Shown piece after piece: positions 46,300 through 57,680 of a DNA stretch of 64,000 bases (positions are counted from its first letter, which is position 1; each line of letters starts with the position of its first letter). The notes under the pieces are model-generated. The model had not been told where the DNA came from. It made no database searches and saw only the letters and a program-made list of their open reading frames with translations. Source of the DNA: Eucommia ulmoides (lineage: Eukaryota > Streptophyta > Magnoliopsida > Garryales > Eucommiaceae); the NCBI GenBank assembly GCA_016647705.1, contig CM028340.1:14585001-14649000 (forward strand), in the 5' to 3' direction. A program made the translations under genes and the position numbers.

Positions 46300-49200
46300 C
46301 AATCATATATCGACTCTCCGCCGAAAAATCAACTTTCTCCGCCTTCACAACCGTTATCTTCACCCTCTGTTCATCCCCATACATCTCCTCCTTAACCTTC
46401 AGTCTGAACAGAAACTGCCGAAATAGACAACTCCTCATAATCTCCGAAAACCTCATATCATCCTCCGGCGACTCATACTTCAAACCATACAACTCCTTCG
46501 CCGGAAAACCCAATATCTCCTCGCCGGATTCCTGAAAAGCGGTGACCCACGTCAAACCCGTGTGATCCTGGACCTGAACCTGGAGGAGATACCGATACTC
46601 ACACTCGTCGAACTCCTGATCACACCGATCGCACCGCCACCTTGACCCGCCAGAGCTCATAACCTTTTTATTGCACTGGCGATCTCCGATCATCAACGGG
46701 CAGGCAGTGTAACAGAAGTTATCAGTTTTTATGAATGATACAGTTGCCTTCACAGTGATCCAATCGGGCTTATCCGATCGCCCAAGCCCCTCCTCCTTGA
46801 TTTGCACCACCGTTTTTCGAACCTCATTTCTTGGTCCACCGCCGCCGGGAATGACATCCCTAGAGATAGAGAGAGAAACAGAGTCTTTGCCGATCCGGTC
46901 GAACCATTCCCGAAGGGAACGGGATTCGGAAGAATCAGGGTTTATGAATAGCTGAGTAGACGAGATCGTCCCGATCGATTTCCCATTGAAGTCGTTGACT
47001 TTTCCCACTTTGACAGCCAAAATCGGTAAAAAACGCGATTCGACCATTTCTTGAAGCGCTTGACCTTCTCGGTTGCAAAAATCTCCCCAGAGGGTTAATT
47101 CGACACTTTTTCCAGATTGGTCCTTTAGGTTCAAAATCCTTCTCTGCGTTTCCATACCGTTTTTTCTCAAGATTGGAACCGAGGGGTTAACCGAAATCAC
47201 GACACCAATAACGTCAACAATCGAATTGTTTTCCGTGTTTTCGATTTCACAAATTGGTTTAAAAGAAAACTGGACCCTCGGGATCGAATTGTCTTCGTCC
47301 AGACAGAGATCAACGGTGGAGGTCGTCTCGAGGAAAATCTCCCACTCGTTGTTCAAGTGGTTGAAGTTTTTCTGGGCGGGCTTCAAGCTGCCTTTCGATA
47401 CCACGTAGACTTTCCCAATTTGGATCGTGTCATAAAATCGATCAACAACTGCATTAAAACACGTCGCTCGGATTTCTCCTCCATCGGAGTCTAGTAGGTC
47501 AAAAGAGAAGACTTTTCCGTCACCTCTAGCATTGTTGTAGCGGCGGAGATCGCCTTTCGCTGTCACTCTAGCCTTTATGGCCCACCGGCCTTGGTATGGA
47601 TTGAGGGCAGCGATAGGGATTATGCGTGCAGGTGCTTCATTTTTCATCACAGCCCCGTGGTTTTTATAGTTTGGTGGGGGTTGATATGGTGGTTGAACGA
47701 TTGGGCGGAAATTTTGGGAACTTGAATTGTTGGCAGTGAAGTTATGCTTGGGAATGCCGGTTGCACAGAGAGAGTTGTTATTGTGGAGTGGCTTTTGAGG
47801 GGCTGAATTGGGTTCGGTGTACATTTGGGGGTTTCCAATTGCTTCGCATTCGGGTATGATGGTCTCCATGTTTAGAACAACAATAATCCTGCCAGGAAAA
47901 AACAAAGGTCATAATTAAAAAAGTTAATTGAACAAAGAAAAAAGTTTTACTTAAAAACAAAAGGGAAAAAAATGTATTTGATAACATAGAAATCATATTG
48001 TTGTTATTATCCATATAACTGATTGCTTAATCCAAAAAAATTCATAGATGGTCAAGAAAAAATTTGGTAGAGAGATCCTAGTCTACCAATTTCATAAAAA
48101 AATAAAATAAAAAATAAATCAGCCCCGTGCATGAAGGCTCCCACCAGAGTCTGGAAAGAGTCGGATGTATACAGTCTTACTGTTAGACCCTAACAATGCT
48201 GGAGGAACAAACAACACCGACTTGATACGATTTGCTACCGGACATGATGTATGCGGCACGAATGGGGTCGTTGGCAAAGAGGGCACCAACTTGGTGCCTG
48301 CTGGTTGGCTGAGGTGTTGTGGCACAACACCGGCGGGTGTTGGGCAGTGTGGAAGACCTCGGTGTGAGACCGAGGCAAAATGGTGCAACGTTACATTGTA
48401 AACGGTGTCATGGACGCGGCAACATGCGTTGGAGGAGCAGGGTGACGTTGGACCAAGCTGTTAGGCAAGCGTTGGCAAAATGGTGTGTTGTTGGGCAACG
48501 TGGACGCACGTTGGCGGCGTTGGCAGAGTTTGCTGGTAATGGAGGTTTTGTGGCGAGTCACGGGACCAAAAGAAGACCTCGGTGCAGTACCGAGGCAAAA
48601 AAGAGCAACGTAGGTACAACGCTACGTTGTGGGTTGAGTCATATGCGGGACATGGCGCACCGTTGGGCAGCGGTACATTCTGGTGCTGAAATAGGGTACG
48701 GGACGTTGGCGGTCGTTGGGCGTAATGATGCGTTCCAGCCATGCAGCGGCGTGGCAAAATGTTGGTGAACGTTAGTTGAATATGGGACGAGACGGCAACG
48801 GGCAGACATTGGGACGGTGCAAAAAAGCTTGAAAAGAAGCTGAGCTTGTGAGCTGATGGACTAGTGGTTTCCAGACATGTGCAGGGCATGTGTGAGCATT
48901 TCTGGGCAGTTCTTGGGCGGTTTTGGTTGGTTTTCAGACAGGAAAACCAACTCCTGTGGTGCTGACAAGTGTTGGGACAGGTGTTGGTAGTCTGCCTATG
49001 CAGTTGGAGCTGTCAACTCTTGTCTTCTCCTATAAATACTGTTGTTTTGGCCTGTTTTAAGGGGCTGAATGTATTCCTGCGGATTTTACAAATTAAGTGT
49101 TGTAATTGGTTCCTTGTAACCCGAGTTTATTAATACAAGGTTGGGTTTTCCCATAATACATTTGTGTACCGTTGTATGGGTGCGTTTCCGGTAGTGTTTC

Positions 49201-50616
49201 GGTGTATTCCCGTTGTATTTCGTTACAGGAACGTGTGTGTTTACAATCTGTCGGTGTATTTCCGTTGTGAGGCAGTGCATTCACCGGGGCTGCTAGTTGT
49301 CGGTGTAACTAGGCCATCATTCGGTTGAAAATTTGGCAGTAAAAATTTCAACCCTGTGACACTTACCCTAGAATACAAATAGGTTGTTTCCAAGATGTGA
49401 ACTGAGAGCTCTAGTTCACAATGGAACAACCTTACCATTGTTTACCCAAGGCTCACCCTCAAATTGAAGAAATATAAAGCAACTAATTTTTGTTTCTGAA
49501 AAAAGGTACATTCCAGTTTCTTGATTTTTAGAAATACCTAAATGTAAAACAAATGCCAAGTGTTACCAGACGGTGCCTTACCTAATACAAGAATCTTTAA
49601 AAAAATTATCCTTTGGGGAGTGGGGGGGAACACACAATAGGCCTATTCACATATGTAAGGATACAATGCAAAGAACTCTAAGCTATACTTGGGTTGTGTT
49701 TGGTAGTACAGATTTGAAGCCTTGGAATTGAAGTTGGAAATTGACGCAAGTAAATGTTAAGGATTTTATATGTTTCCATTTCTAATTCTAATGTGGAAGC
49801 TCCAATTCCATATAAATTACCAAAGCTTCTAAGCTTTTCGGGAGAGAGAGAGAGTTATTATAATCGGGCACATCAAATCATGCATAAAACGATTCTACCA
49901 CTACAACCTCGAGCAGCAACCAGCGATTCAAAAAATCAAATAAGCAAAGCAAGTTCCCGTTAAACTGCACTAAATTGATGCAGATGAAAATATCCATCTG
50001 TATCATTTATATATTAATCTAATGTTGGAATATGTAATGAATTAAAAAAATTGAGATGCGCTCAAGAAATTGTTAACTTAAATTGCAAAATTAAACACAA
50101 AGCCTAACAACTTAAAGTAACTACCGAACTCAAAATTCGATGATTAACTATTAGTAAAATTCTAACGCCAAATCTACACTGCTGCCAATTGAAACCTAAT
50201 AGATAAGAACATTCGGTCATTTTTAAATGCCTATGCATCTAAATGTATGCAGATAAACACGAAAAGAGGCTATTGAGATCAAATACTCACACGAAAACAA
50301 GCACATCTTCTGTAGATATATATATCGAAAAGAGGCTATTGAAATCAAATACTCACTTGCGATTTTGAACTGTGCTGCAAATGTAATCGATCAGCTGAAC
50401 CACCGATCCCTTGCGAACCGTGCCGGTCTTGACTCGGCCGTTGAGCTGAGTCGCCAACATCGCGTGCTGCGTCGCCACAGAGTCGGACACCAACAAACGG
50501 TACCTCTCCTGACTGTTTCCGATCAGCTTGATATCCAGAACCTGAACAAGCGGCTTGGAATTGAAATCGCCGGCGTTTATCGCTGATATAGCATTCGGCG
50601 TCAGATTCACCGGCAT
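46271..50616 (-). CDS. RPA1A: Replication protein A 70 kDa DNA-binding subunit (RPA1A-like), two exons
   Basis: Large subunit of the nuclear single-strand DNA-binding complex RPA, needed in replication, repair and meiosis. Coding exons are 50,616-50,357 and 47,888-46,271, joined within Lys87 (AA|G). The donor is CGCAA/GTGAGT and the acceptor TGGCAG/GATTATT. The product is 625 residues, close to the 640 of Arabidopsis RPA1A. Domains: N-terminal DBD-F 1 to about 90 (start MPVNLTPNAISAI, end DYICSTVQNRK), a Pro/Asn-rich linker, DBD-A about 176-281 (NPYQGRWAIKARVTAKGD), DBD-B about 302-405, and DBD-C about 453-621 with the zinc ribbon Cys483, Cys492, Cys506, Cys509. No stops or frameshifts. I chose the ATG at 50,616 because it gives the conserved N-terminus; the overlapping longer open frame upstream is not homologous. 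All neighbours are transposons. Confidence 0.96.
48115..49460 (-). mobile_element. Au-type SINE, split by a solo LTR
   Basis: On the minus strand, 49,460-49,362 reads GAGGGTGAGCCTTGG, AATGGTAAGGTTGTTCC (A-box region), then a decayed B box (CAGTTCACATC) and TCTAGGGTAAG. It continues at 48,180 with ACTGTATACATCCGACTC and ends GTGCACGGGGCTGATTT with a T-rich tail at about 48,115. The order and wording match the plant tRNA-derived Au SINE. The solo LTR at 48,181-49,361 splits it. It lies in the RPA1A intron in the same orientation as the gene. Confidence 0.82.
48181..49361 (+). mobile_element. Solo LTR inside the SINE (1.18 kb)
   Basis: Starts TGTTAGACCCTAACA and ends TTCAACCCTGTGACA, flanked by perfect cttac duplications (48,176-48,180 and 49,362-49,366). 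TATA box TATAAATA at 49,031-49,038, about 330 bp before its end. GC-richer than its surroundings, with repeated GTTGG-GCA phrases. The open frames on both strands within it are not genes. The family is probably gypsy, but no internal region is available to prove it. Confidence 0.92.
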
Positions 50617-52370
50617 CTCGAGAAAAAGACAGAACCCTAGGAAACGTAGAAAGAGAGAGATGGAGAAAGAAGAATCGAAATTGAAGATATGAAGCTATAC
50701 GAAACGGATCGAAAGAATTTGAGGATTGAAGGAGGACAAAATTGGAGGGATTTTTGCGGGGAAAGAGAGGAGGGAAGGAAAGGAGATGAGGACGAGGCGA
50801 TATTGGGAAATGATAAATTGAGGGGAAGACACCGACGTTTTTTGTTTTTTTTTTTGACAAAATTGGATTTAAAATGCGAGAGATGATGTCATGATGTATG
50901 GGAAACAACGAAAAATGCCTCTCTTTCCGTTTCCGGGAAATTACAATTTCTGTACCTTTAAAATGAGCGGGTGTTTATAGAGTTAGCAGGTGGTGTGTCA
51001 AAACGTTTTTTATTTTTCTATTTCTAGTTCTCAAGATAAGAGTTATTTTTAAAATATTTTTATAATTTCTCGAAACAAAAACAAAAAAAAAAATGCTTTT
51101 AGTTGCAACTTAACTTGAATCGTTATACATATGTATGTGCGCGTGTTCAATATAAATAGAAGAGAGATAAGAGGAGAAGCTAAAGATGTGCAACGGTGGT
51201 GGTGGTAGCCGACGTAATGGTGGTTCTCAACAATTACTCTTATAAAATATATTACGAATAATGTTGTGGGAGTGAATAGAAATTAATATTTTCTTGTTTC
51301 TCAATTTTTTAAGGAACTTCAGAATTATTCCCAAAATTTTAAAAATATTTGAAAATAAAAATATGTTTACCAAACACGTTTTTGTACATTAATCCCAAAT
51401 TTTTTATAGCAACAATAGAAATTAGGAAGCGAAAACACTAAACAAACGGGGCCTAAAGTTACACTTTTGTTTCAATAAGGTCCAATTGGAAATTCCATTA
51501 ACAAAATTGTAAGGAATTTCATAAGTATGGTAGTATTTCTACCAATTTATTCTCTATAAATTTCGGGTGGTGTTTAAATGGCCGTTGAGATTTTGATAAT
51601 GACACATTTGGTACTCCTGTATTCAATTTAGCTTAATTTTGCTAAGAAATTAGATGGAATATATTAGTTTGCAGGTGTTTTTAAAATTTTACGCATTACT
51701 CTATTTCTCTCTCTCTTCGGTTATAAGAGTTATTTTTGTTCAAAATCTATTCTTGTAATGTTCAAAATCTATTCTTGTAATCATACATTTCATAATTATT
51801 AGGGAAAATTGGGAAAATTATATTTTTTGTCTTTAAAGTATGGGTTGGGTGTCTATATGGACCATGATGTTTGCCAAATTCGACATTTGATTCATGAAGT
51901 CCTACATTTGTTTCAGTTCTGCAAAATTAGAAACGGTGTTAATGATTTTGGATGAAAAATTAGTTATACTTAGCACGTGATCTTCTTTTGAGATATTTTC
52001 ATCATTTAATCACTCCACTACATCTAAGAAGTTTTTCTTTGATATTTTTTAAGAACAATTTATCTAAAGAATGAGAGAAATAAGATCAAATCATTGTTAG
52101 GGAGAACATCATGGGTTTAGCAGCTTGCTAAAATGATGAAAATATTCTCATTAGAAAATCACATGATGATAACAACTTATTATCCATCCTAAATTATTAG
52201 CAACGTTTTCAATTTTACGGTAGTGAAACAAATGTGAATCTTGAGGGATCAAAATTGCAATTTGACAAATTTCAAGGTCCACAATAGACACCAACCTCAT
52301 AAAATGTAATTTTCCCTAATTATTAGGATGAGAAATTTTACCTTACATTTTAATATAAGGTAGACAATTG
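50617..52370. other. RPA1A 5' UTR/promoter and intergenic sequence
   Basis: 50,617 to about 50,900 is the leader and promoter of RPA1A (CT-rich on the coding strand: TTTCTCCATCTCTCTCTTTC near 50,660). 50,950-52,370 has no gene. CTAAACAAACGGGGCC at about 51,438 could be a transposon end, but a matching inverted end was not found. A roughly 20-bp phrase, CAAAATCTATTCTTGTAAT, is tandemly repeated at 51,740-51,780. Confidence 0.55.
50933..50940 (-). promoter_or_regulatory. E2F-like site upstream of RPA1A
   Basis: Minus strand TTTCCCGG fits the plant E2F consensus WTTSSCSS, about 317 bp before the ATG, within an 11-bp near-palindrome TTTCCGGGAAA. S-phase genes including RPA subunits are commonly E2F targets. 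A single short match; inference only. Confidence 0.35.
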
Positions 52371-52955
52371 GGACGTGGCGAGCATCAACAAAATAGGGCG
52401 TCACGCGTCAATGCTAGTGGGCATTGGGTGACGTGAGGAAAGGCACTAGAAGATCCTAGGGACACAACTAGGATCAACAATCATGAGCTTCAGAATGCAT
52501 GGGCACACTTAGGCATGGCATTGTTGGATGATATTGGTGGACATCAAATGTCACTAAATCAAGGTGAGGTAATCCTAAACACAACACTAGGGTGTTTATC
52601 CTTGGCGACACGCTAAGAATGGTTTTATGATACGCAACATAAAACCAAGGCAAGCATTGGCACGAGATAAATCTAGGAAACAAGAACATGGGTGAAGACA
52701 CAGTCTGGTCAAGACCACGCTAGTATTGTAGCAAGGTGTTGATGAGCAGCGACACATTTTTGAATGGCATGGTGGGCAAAACATATGCATGACACTAATT
52801 GTGCATTTGTGTATCACGATTTTGATGTGTTACGCTGTGTTGTGGGAAAATCCAATGGCTGACTTGTTGGGGTGACAATCAAGTCATCACAAGGTTAAAA
52901 TTCAAAATTGAAAAACTGACCCTCTGAATGTGGATATAAAGACTAGAGCTACGAG
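52371..52955 (+). repeat. LTR-like or leader fragment before a gypsy gag
   Basis: Richer in GC than its surroundings, starting near GGGACGTGGCGAGCATC and ending with a TATA-like GATATAAAGACTAG at about 52,930, directly before a gag frame. It resembles the style of the 48,181 LTR but does not align with it. The boundaries are uncertain and part of the leader seems deleted. Confidence 0.4.
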
Positions 52956-53134
52956 ATAGCTTTTGCATCAAACATTAATAATTGGTTTGAAGCGTTGGAG
53001 GATTATGTGGGTGTACCTATGAATGGCAATAAAGTAAATTTGTCTACCCAGAATGCTAAAATCAGGACCAAAATTATGAACCTTCGAGTTTCACTCGAAA
53101 AGTTCTAAAGCGATACTACAGCCAGAATTAACAT
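52956..53134 (+). pseudogene. Gypsy gag N-terminal fragment
   Basis: The frame NWFEALEDYVGVPMNGNK ... KIRTKIMNLRVSLEKF, stop, SDTTARINI is the coiled-coil start of a gypsy gag. It resumes at 63,412 with KTMVEDMIVLDD. The sequence between is an inserted copia LTR. Confidence 0.7.
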
Positions 53135-53533
53135 TGTTGAACCTAATGTTTTGATGAACAATTGAACGTTGATGTTTTTTGGAACTAATGGATTTATTGA
53201 GTGATTTCAGATTAAAAGTTCCATATGTTAAAATGAGAAAAAGAATTAATCAAAAAGATTAATCATTAAAGATTTATAAGACGAAGAATTTATAAAGCGA
53301 TTATTGAAGATTTACAAGACAAAGAATTTATGAAGCAATCATTGAAGATTTACAAGACGAAGAATTTATGAACCGATTCAAGACAGGTGCAAATTAAAGA
53401 CATTGAAGATTTTTTGGTAAAAACAACTAATTATTTTTATGCTTTTAATACAACCCGAATTAGGATCACGTGTATCATGGTAAGAAGTGATAAGTTTAAG
53501 ATCCTAAATGATTTTAAAGTGCTAAAATCATAA

Positions 53534-55643
53534 TGTTGATCCTAAGATTTTGATGAACAATTAAGTATTGATTTTTTTAAAGAACTAATGTTCAATTGAG
53601 TATTTCAATGACTTAAAATTCCAATAATGAAGACGTTAAATTAAATGGATGAGAAATGAAGACGTCAAGATGATGAAAAAGAATTAAGAGTTTGAAGAAA
53701 TTAGGGAAAACAACCCAGGTGAATCTTAACTCTTAACATCCCATTTAGGAACACATGGATGACACAAAATATATTTTATCTTTTATGTGTGTTTTGATTA
53801 AGTTAAATTATTTGCTCCTATGTGAAATAAGAAGAAATAATTTTGAATGACTAAAATGGAATATAAGAATATTAGTGGAGCTTGTTAAGAGAAGAAAATA
53901 GATTAAGGGGCGAAATCATAAAAGAAAATAAGTTAAAAACATATTCAGAGAAGAGATTCAGGCACAGCAGTCGACCAGACATAGAAACTCTAACATCCTG
54001 TATCTGTAAGTCGACCGACAGGTCGACAAGCTAAGAAGGGTTGAACTCTGTGAATCAACAAATCGACCGATAGGTCAACCGGTGAAGTAGTATTGAACTC
54101 TCTAAATCTGTGAGTTGACCGGGCGGTCAACTTATGCACGCAGTAGCGATAGCTTGGCTACAACCTAAGTTGGGCAGTCGACCGAACGCCCTATTTTAGG
54201 ATACTGTTTGATCCGAGATTATATCCAAAAGTAGCCATTTTTTGTTGGGATTAGAGAGAGATTTAGGGAATATTATCTATATTTAATATATGGTTCATAT
54301 ATTAATTAAATCCTATTAATATAATTCATTAAATATTAATGATTCTCAATTTGGTAGTTGAAATAGATTCTATACTTATTTACTAAGATTGAGAAATACT
54401 TTGGGGGTGTAATTAAGAGATTTGAAATATGTTTTTAAGTGGAATTGAACCTAAATGAAGTCCATATCATATAAGGGGTCTATAAGAGTTTTTATTTGTC
54501 ATAACACATGTAAACTAGCCGTTAGAAGGTTGATTGCATATTCATTTAAATAGACCTGCAAATTTTTATTTAGGACTAATCATTCATTGAGAGAGAGCAA
54601 AAAGAGTTTATATCATTTGTAAGCTTTTATAAGAGTTATCATTCTACGATATTGTGAGTTTTTTTAAGAATGATTTTGAGAATCAATTGCGATCAATTTT
54701 TGCTGATACCGGATTTGAAGTTACATTGTTCTAATCATTATTTCTATGGATTCTGGGTGAGATCTTTTCATATTGCTTATTATTTGTTTTTTATTCTATA
54801 TTTAGAAAATTGATCTTATGAATTATTTTTGATTTTTGAAGAAAATATTTTTTTACAAATAATTTCTTGAATCTGATTACGTACTCCAATTTGCTACCCA
54901 TATCTTGTTGAAATCAGATTTTTGTATCTCACGTATTTCTATCACTAGTTGGGATATTAATTAAGTTATTGTTTATCTGGGGTGGTAGAAGCTCCGAGTG
55001 AGATTTACTTCTTATCAATTTTTGTATTGGTGAGTTGTGACGGGTTAAATACCATTGGGGGTATTTAATCAAGGGTAGTCAGGTTTCAGTCTCTTCCTAT
55101 AAAGAGATTGAGATAGTGATTCTTCTTGGATATAAGAATTACATTGTGAGTGATTTGTAAAAGTTTTATCCTTACCTGTGAAAATGATAGTTAGAGTGTT
55201 TTGCAAGGTTTTGATTCTTGTGCCTTAGTGTTAAAAAGAATTAGATTATTCTTTAACCTGTAAAAAGTAGAAGTTCTTTCTTAACGTGAGAAAAGAATAT
55301 TTTAAAAGTTGATTCTGAGCCTGTAAAAGAATCGGTGTGCGAGTTTGGTTTCTACCTTTAAAGAAATCTTGGTTTTAGTGGGTGCGACCTCCGTGGAGCT
55401 CGGGGGACTAAATTAGCCAAGAGTAGCTTGGTGAACCAGTATAAATCTTTTGTGTACTGCTATATTTACTTTATTATTTTTGTTGTTTGGGTGTACACTT
55501 AGTTGATTATATTATGACGTTGTGTTATAAAGATAATAATTAATTTAGGCTTAAAATTAATTATTTGATTTATTGAATTTTATTCTGATAATTTTTTAAT
55601 TACCCAATTCACCCCCTCTCTTGGGTATTAAACTGGGCCAACG
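53534..55643 (+). repeat. 5' LTR of element C
   Basis: Starts TGTTGATCCTAAGATTTTG and ends GGTATTAAACTGGGCCAACG (last A changed to G). Contains an array of GTCGACC / TCGACCGA motifs at about 53,970-54,185. TTTAAATAGACCTGC at about 54,545 is a possible TATA region. Confidence 0.93.
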
Positions 55644-55660
55644 ATTGGCATCAGAGTTGG
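55644..55660 (+). promoter_or_regulatory. Primer-binding site of element C
   Basis: ATTGGCATCAGAGTTGG directly follows the LTR; a close variant of the initiator-Met tRNA site used by copia elements. Confidence 0.88.
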
Positions 55661-55693
55661 TTTAGCTCGAATTGATTAGCTAACAAAGATCAT

Positions 55694-56979
55694 ATGGATT
55701 GTCTTGATTCTGATATTATGAGTGCTACTGTTAACTCTACTCTCTTAATAGTTATTGTTTTGATCATTAGTCTGATATTATTTGTAATTATGAGAATCCA
55801 GATAAATCTATTAAGACGCTTATTGCTCCTACTTATGTTTTTGGAAAAGAGAATTTTAAACTACAATAAAAGATTGCAACTCTTGAAAACAAGAAGTTTA
55901 ATACTATCAAATCTCTCAAGAAAAAAAATTCGAAAAAATCTTTTGAAACTGTTGAGTTTAAATACACTTTATCTGAAATCAGTAAGTTGTATGATAAAGT
56001 TGAGTCTCTTGAGGGTGAGACTGAGGTTTTGAAAAATGATTTTTATGATCTTCAACAGAATGAATTTAAAAGAAAAAATTTTGAAACTTTGAATGAGGCC
56101 TTGAGTATTGAATTGGACAATACAAGGTGTGAGCTTGATAGAGCTTGTTTGAAAATCCATTATGTTGAAAATGAGTGCCAAATTCTTAAGAATGATCTTG
56201 AATTTAGGCATAAAAAGAATTTTGGTCTACAGGTAAATATTAGTACCAATGAACGGCTACTTGAGAAGACTCAAAAGGATCTCAGAGAAGCAATGGATAA
56301 ATTCAAGGATGTTGAGAGTACTAAATGTTTTGAAAAACCAATAGTTACTAAAGCTGCTTCTCAAAATCGCAGAAATTATTATGCTCCAATAAGAAACACT
56401 GACTATTCGAAGAGACATACTAACAGTATTAAGTGTTTCTATTGTGGTGAATTTGGTCGTTATCAAAACTCTTTTTATTTGTTGCATTAGTACCCTGTCG
56501 GATCTAGAAATAATTGGATACCAAAAAGAGAAAATTTTGGTGCAGGTACAAATCAGAGATTCAGACAAAAATACAATGAATACCAAGTACCGACAAGGGG
56601 ATTTGAACAAACTAGAAAGTACAATAAATATCATGTGCCAAAAATGAGATATGAATAGACAAGAAGATACAATAAATATGTCATGCCAAAGAGGAAACCA
56701 AGGTTCAATGTATCTAATAAAAAGAATCAGGACGTGCCAAATACAAGAGTACAGAAGCAACAAACTCAATATATGAGAGCTGACAAAGCATATCCACAAC
56801 AAACGGCAAACTACCAGCACAAGAAAATATTCATCTACAAAGTCGTGCCAAAGCAGCATAAAGCACCAAACAAAGGCAAAAAGGTTCTTACTGAATCAGC
56901 TCAAAGAACTGTTGTTTTTAAGACTGAGAAAATCAAGGTGAAAAATCAAGTATTGGGGGAATCAAAGGATGACAAATAA
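55694..56979 (+). pseudogene. Copia (Sirevirus-type) gag, frameshifted
   Basis: The ATG at 55,694 opens a frame that shifts near 55,860 into a coiled-coil stretch (KVESLEGETEVLKNDFYDLQ, NECQILKNDLEFR), followed by a zinc knuckle CFYCGEFGRYQNSFYLLH in which the His and last Cys are replaced by Arg and Phe. After a stop at 56,490 a basic region with repeated TRKYNKY-VPK units continues to 56,979. Element B has the same plan. No pol follows, only GTCGAAATTTTTAAAGTTTAAGT (about 57,038) matching the pol border of B. Confidence 0.82.
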
Positions 56980-57119
56980 GAAATTAGTAATCCACCTAAG
57001 GTACACACACAACTTACTCCCAAAGATAATCTAGGTATGTCGAAATTTTTAAAGTTTAAGTTTATTAATTTTGTTAGGGAGACTAAGCTTGTTCATTTTG
57101 AAATTTAGACGCTTGAAAT

Positions 57120-57120
57120 A

Positions 57121-57152
<32 letters not shown>
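57120..57152 (+). repeat. (TG)n(AG)n microsatellite
   Basis: A run of TG dinucleotides followed by AG dinucleotides, at the boundary between the gag-derived part and the captured segment. Confidence 0.9.
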
Positions 57153-57316
57153 TAAATATTTTTAAAATATATATGGAACAAAATAAGAGGTAAAAATTGA
57201 GCTAAATAGATCAAATTAGGTTTAAAAACACAAAATCGATCAAAACAGAAGAGAGCAGTCAACTTATCAGTCGACCGGAGGTTTTAGGTTGGAATATTGA
57301 GAGTCACTCTGAGTTA

Positions 57317-57348
57317 ATCAGTCGACTGATCGTGTCGGGATATAAAAA
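57317..57348 (+). promoter_or_regulatory. Promoter-like block: perfect palindrome plus TATA box inside element C
   Basis: ATCAGTCGACTGAT is a perfect 14-bp palindrome, followed 9 bases later by ATATAAAAA. Downstream is a C/T-rich leader (CCTAAAACCCTTCTTCTCTC) and a possible 5' UTR intron (GTTGGT at about 57,543 to TTTAG at about 57,669) before the ATG at 57,681. The same GTCGAC motif forms the arrays in the LTRs. Inference from sequence only. Confidence 0.5.
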
Positions 57349-57680
57349 CCTGACCTTTTTTATTTCATTTCATCTGAACCCTAAAACCCTTCTTCTCTCA
57401 AAACCCTTCATCTCCCAAGTTCGTCCAAGCTTATATTACACAAAATCAGTCCATTTCGGCTCAGATCTGAATATTTTTTGGTTGAATTAACAAGTCTAAG
57501 GCTCGGATTTTTTTGTTGAATGTCTTCTCACTCATGAAACAGGTTGGTCTTCTCCCAATCTAGGGTTTCGGTTGTTCTTGCTGATTGGCCTTAGTCTGTT
57601 TGATTAATTTCGGATTAATTGGTTGTTTGGCTTTGATTCATTGATACATTCTAAATTGGTTGCTTTAGATTGTGCAAAAA

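Larger units (their letters stand above)
47889..50356 (-). other. Intron 1 of RPA1A (2.47 kb)
   Basis: GTGAGT donor, polypyrimidine run and TGGCAG acceptor are seen. It holds a SINE split by a solo LTR (48,115-49,460). The remaining 49,461-50,356 and 47,889-48,114 contain no gene; short open frames there are not conserved. A short exact duplication, TCGAAAAGAGGCTATTGA-like, occurs at about 50,258 and 50,326. Confidence 0.92.

Noticed and set aside
48119..48889. Several open frames of 78-149 codons on both strands
   Set aside because: They lie within a solo LTR and SINE with higher GC, where long frames arise by chance; no domain is visible.
50345..50908. 187-codon minus-strand open frame overlapping RPA1A exon 1
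   Set aside because: It is in a different frame from the conserved RPA1A N-terminus and covers the leader; no similarity to any known protein.
50950..51450. Possible MITE or hAT-like element between CGGGTGTTTATAG and CTAAACAAACGGGG
   Set aside because: The two ends share only a few bases when reverse-complemented and no target duplication was found.
56257..56859. 200-codon minus-strand frame
   Set aside because: It is the antisense of the copia gag zinc knuckle and basic region, hydrophobic only because the sense strand is A-rich.
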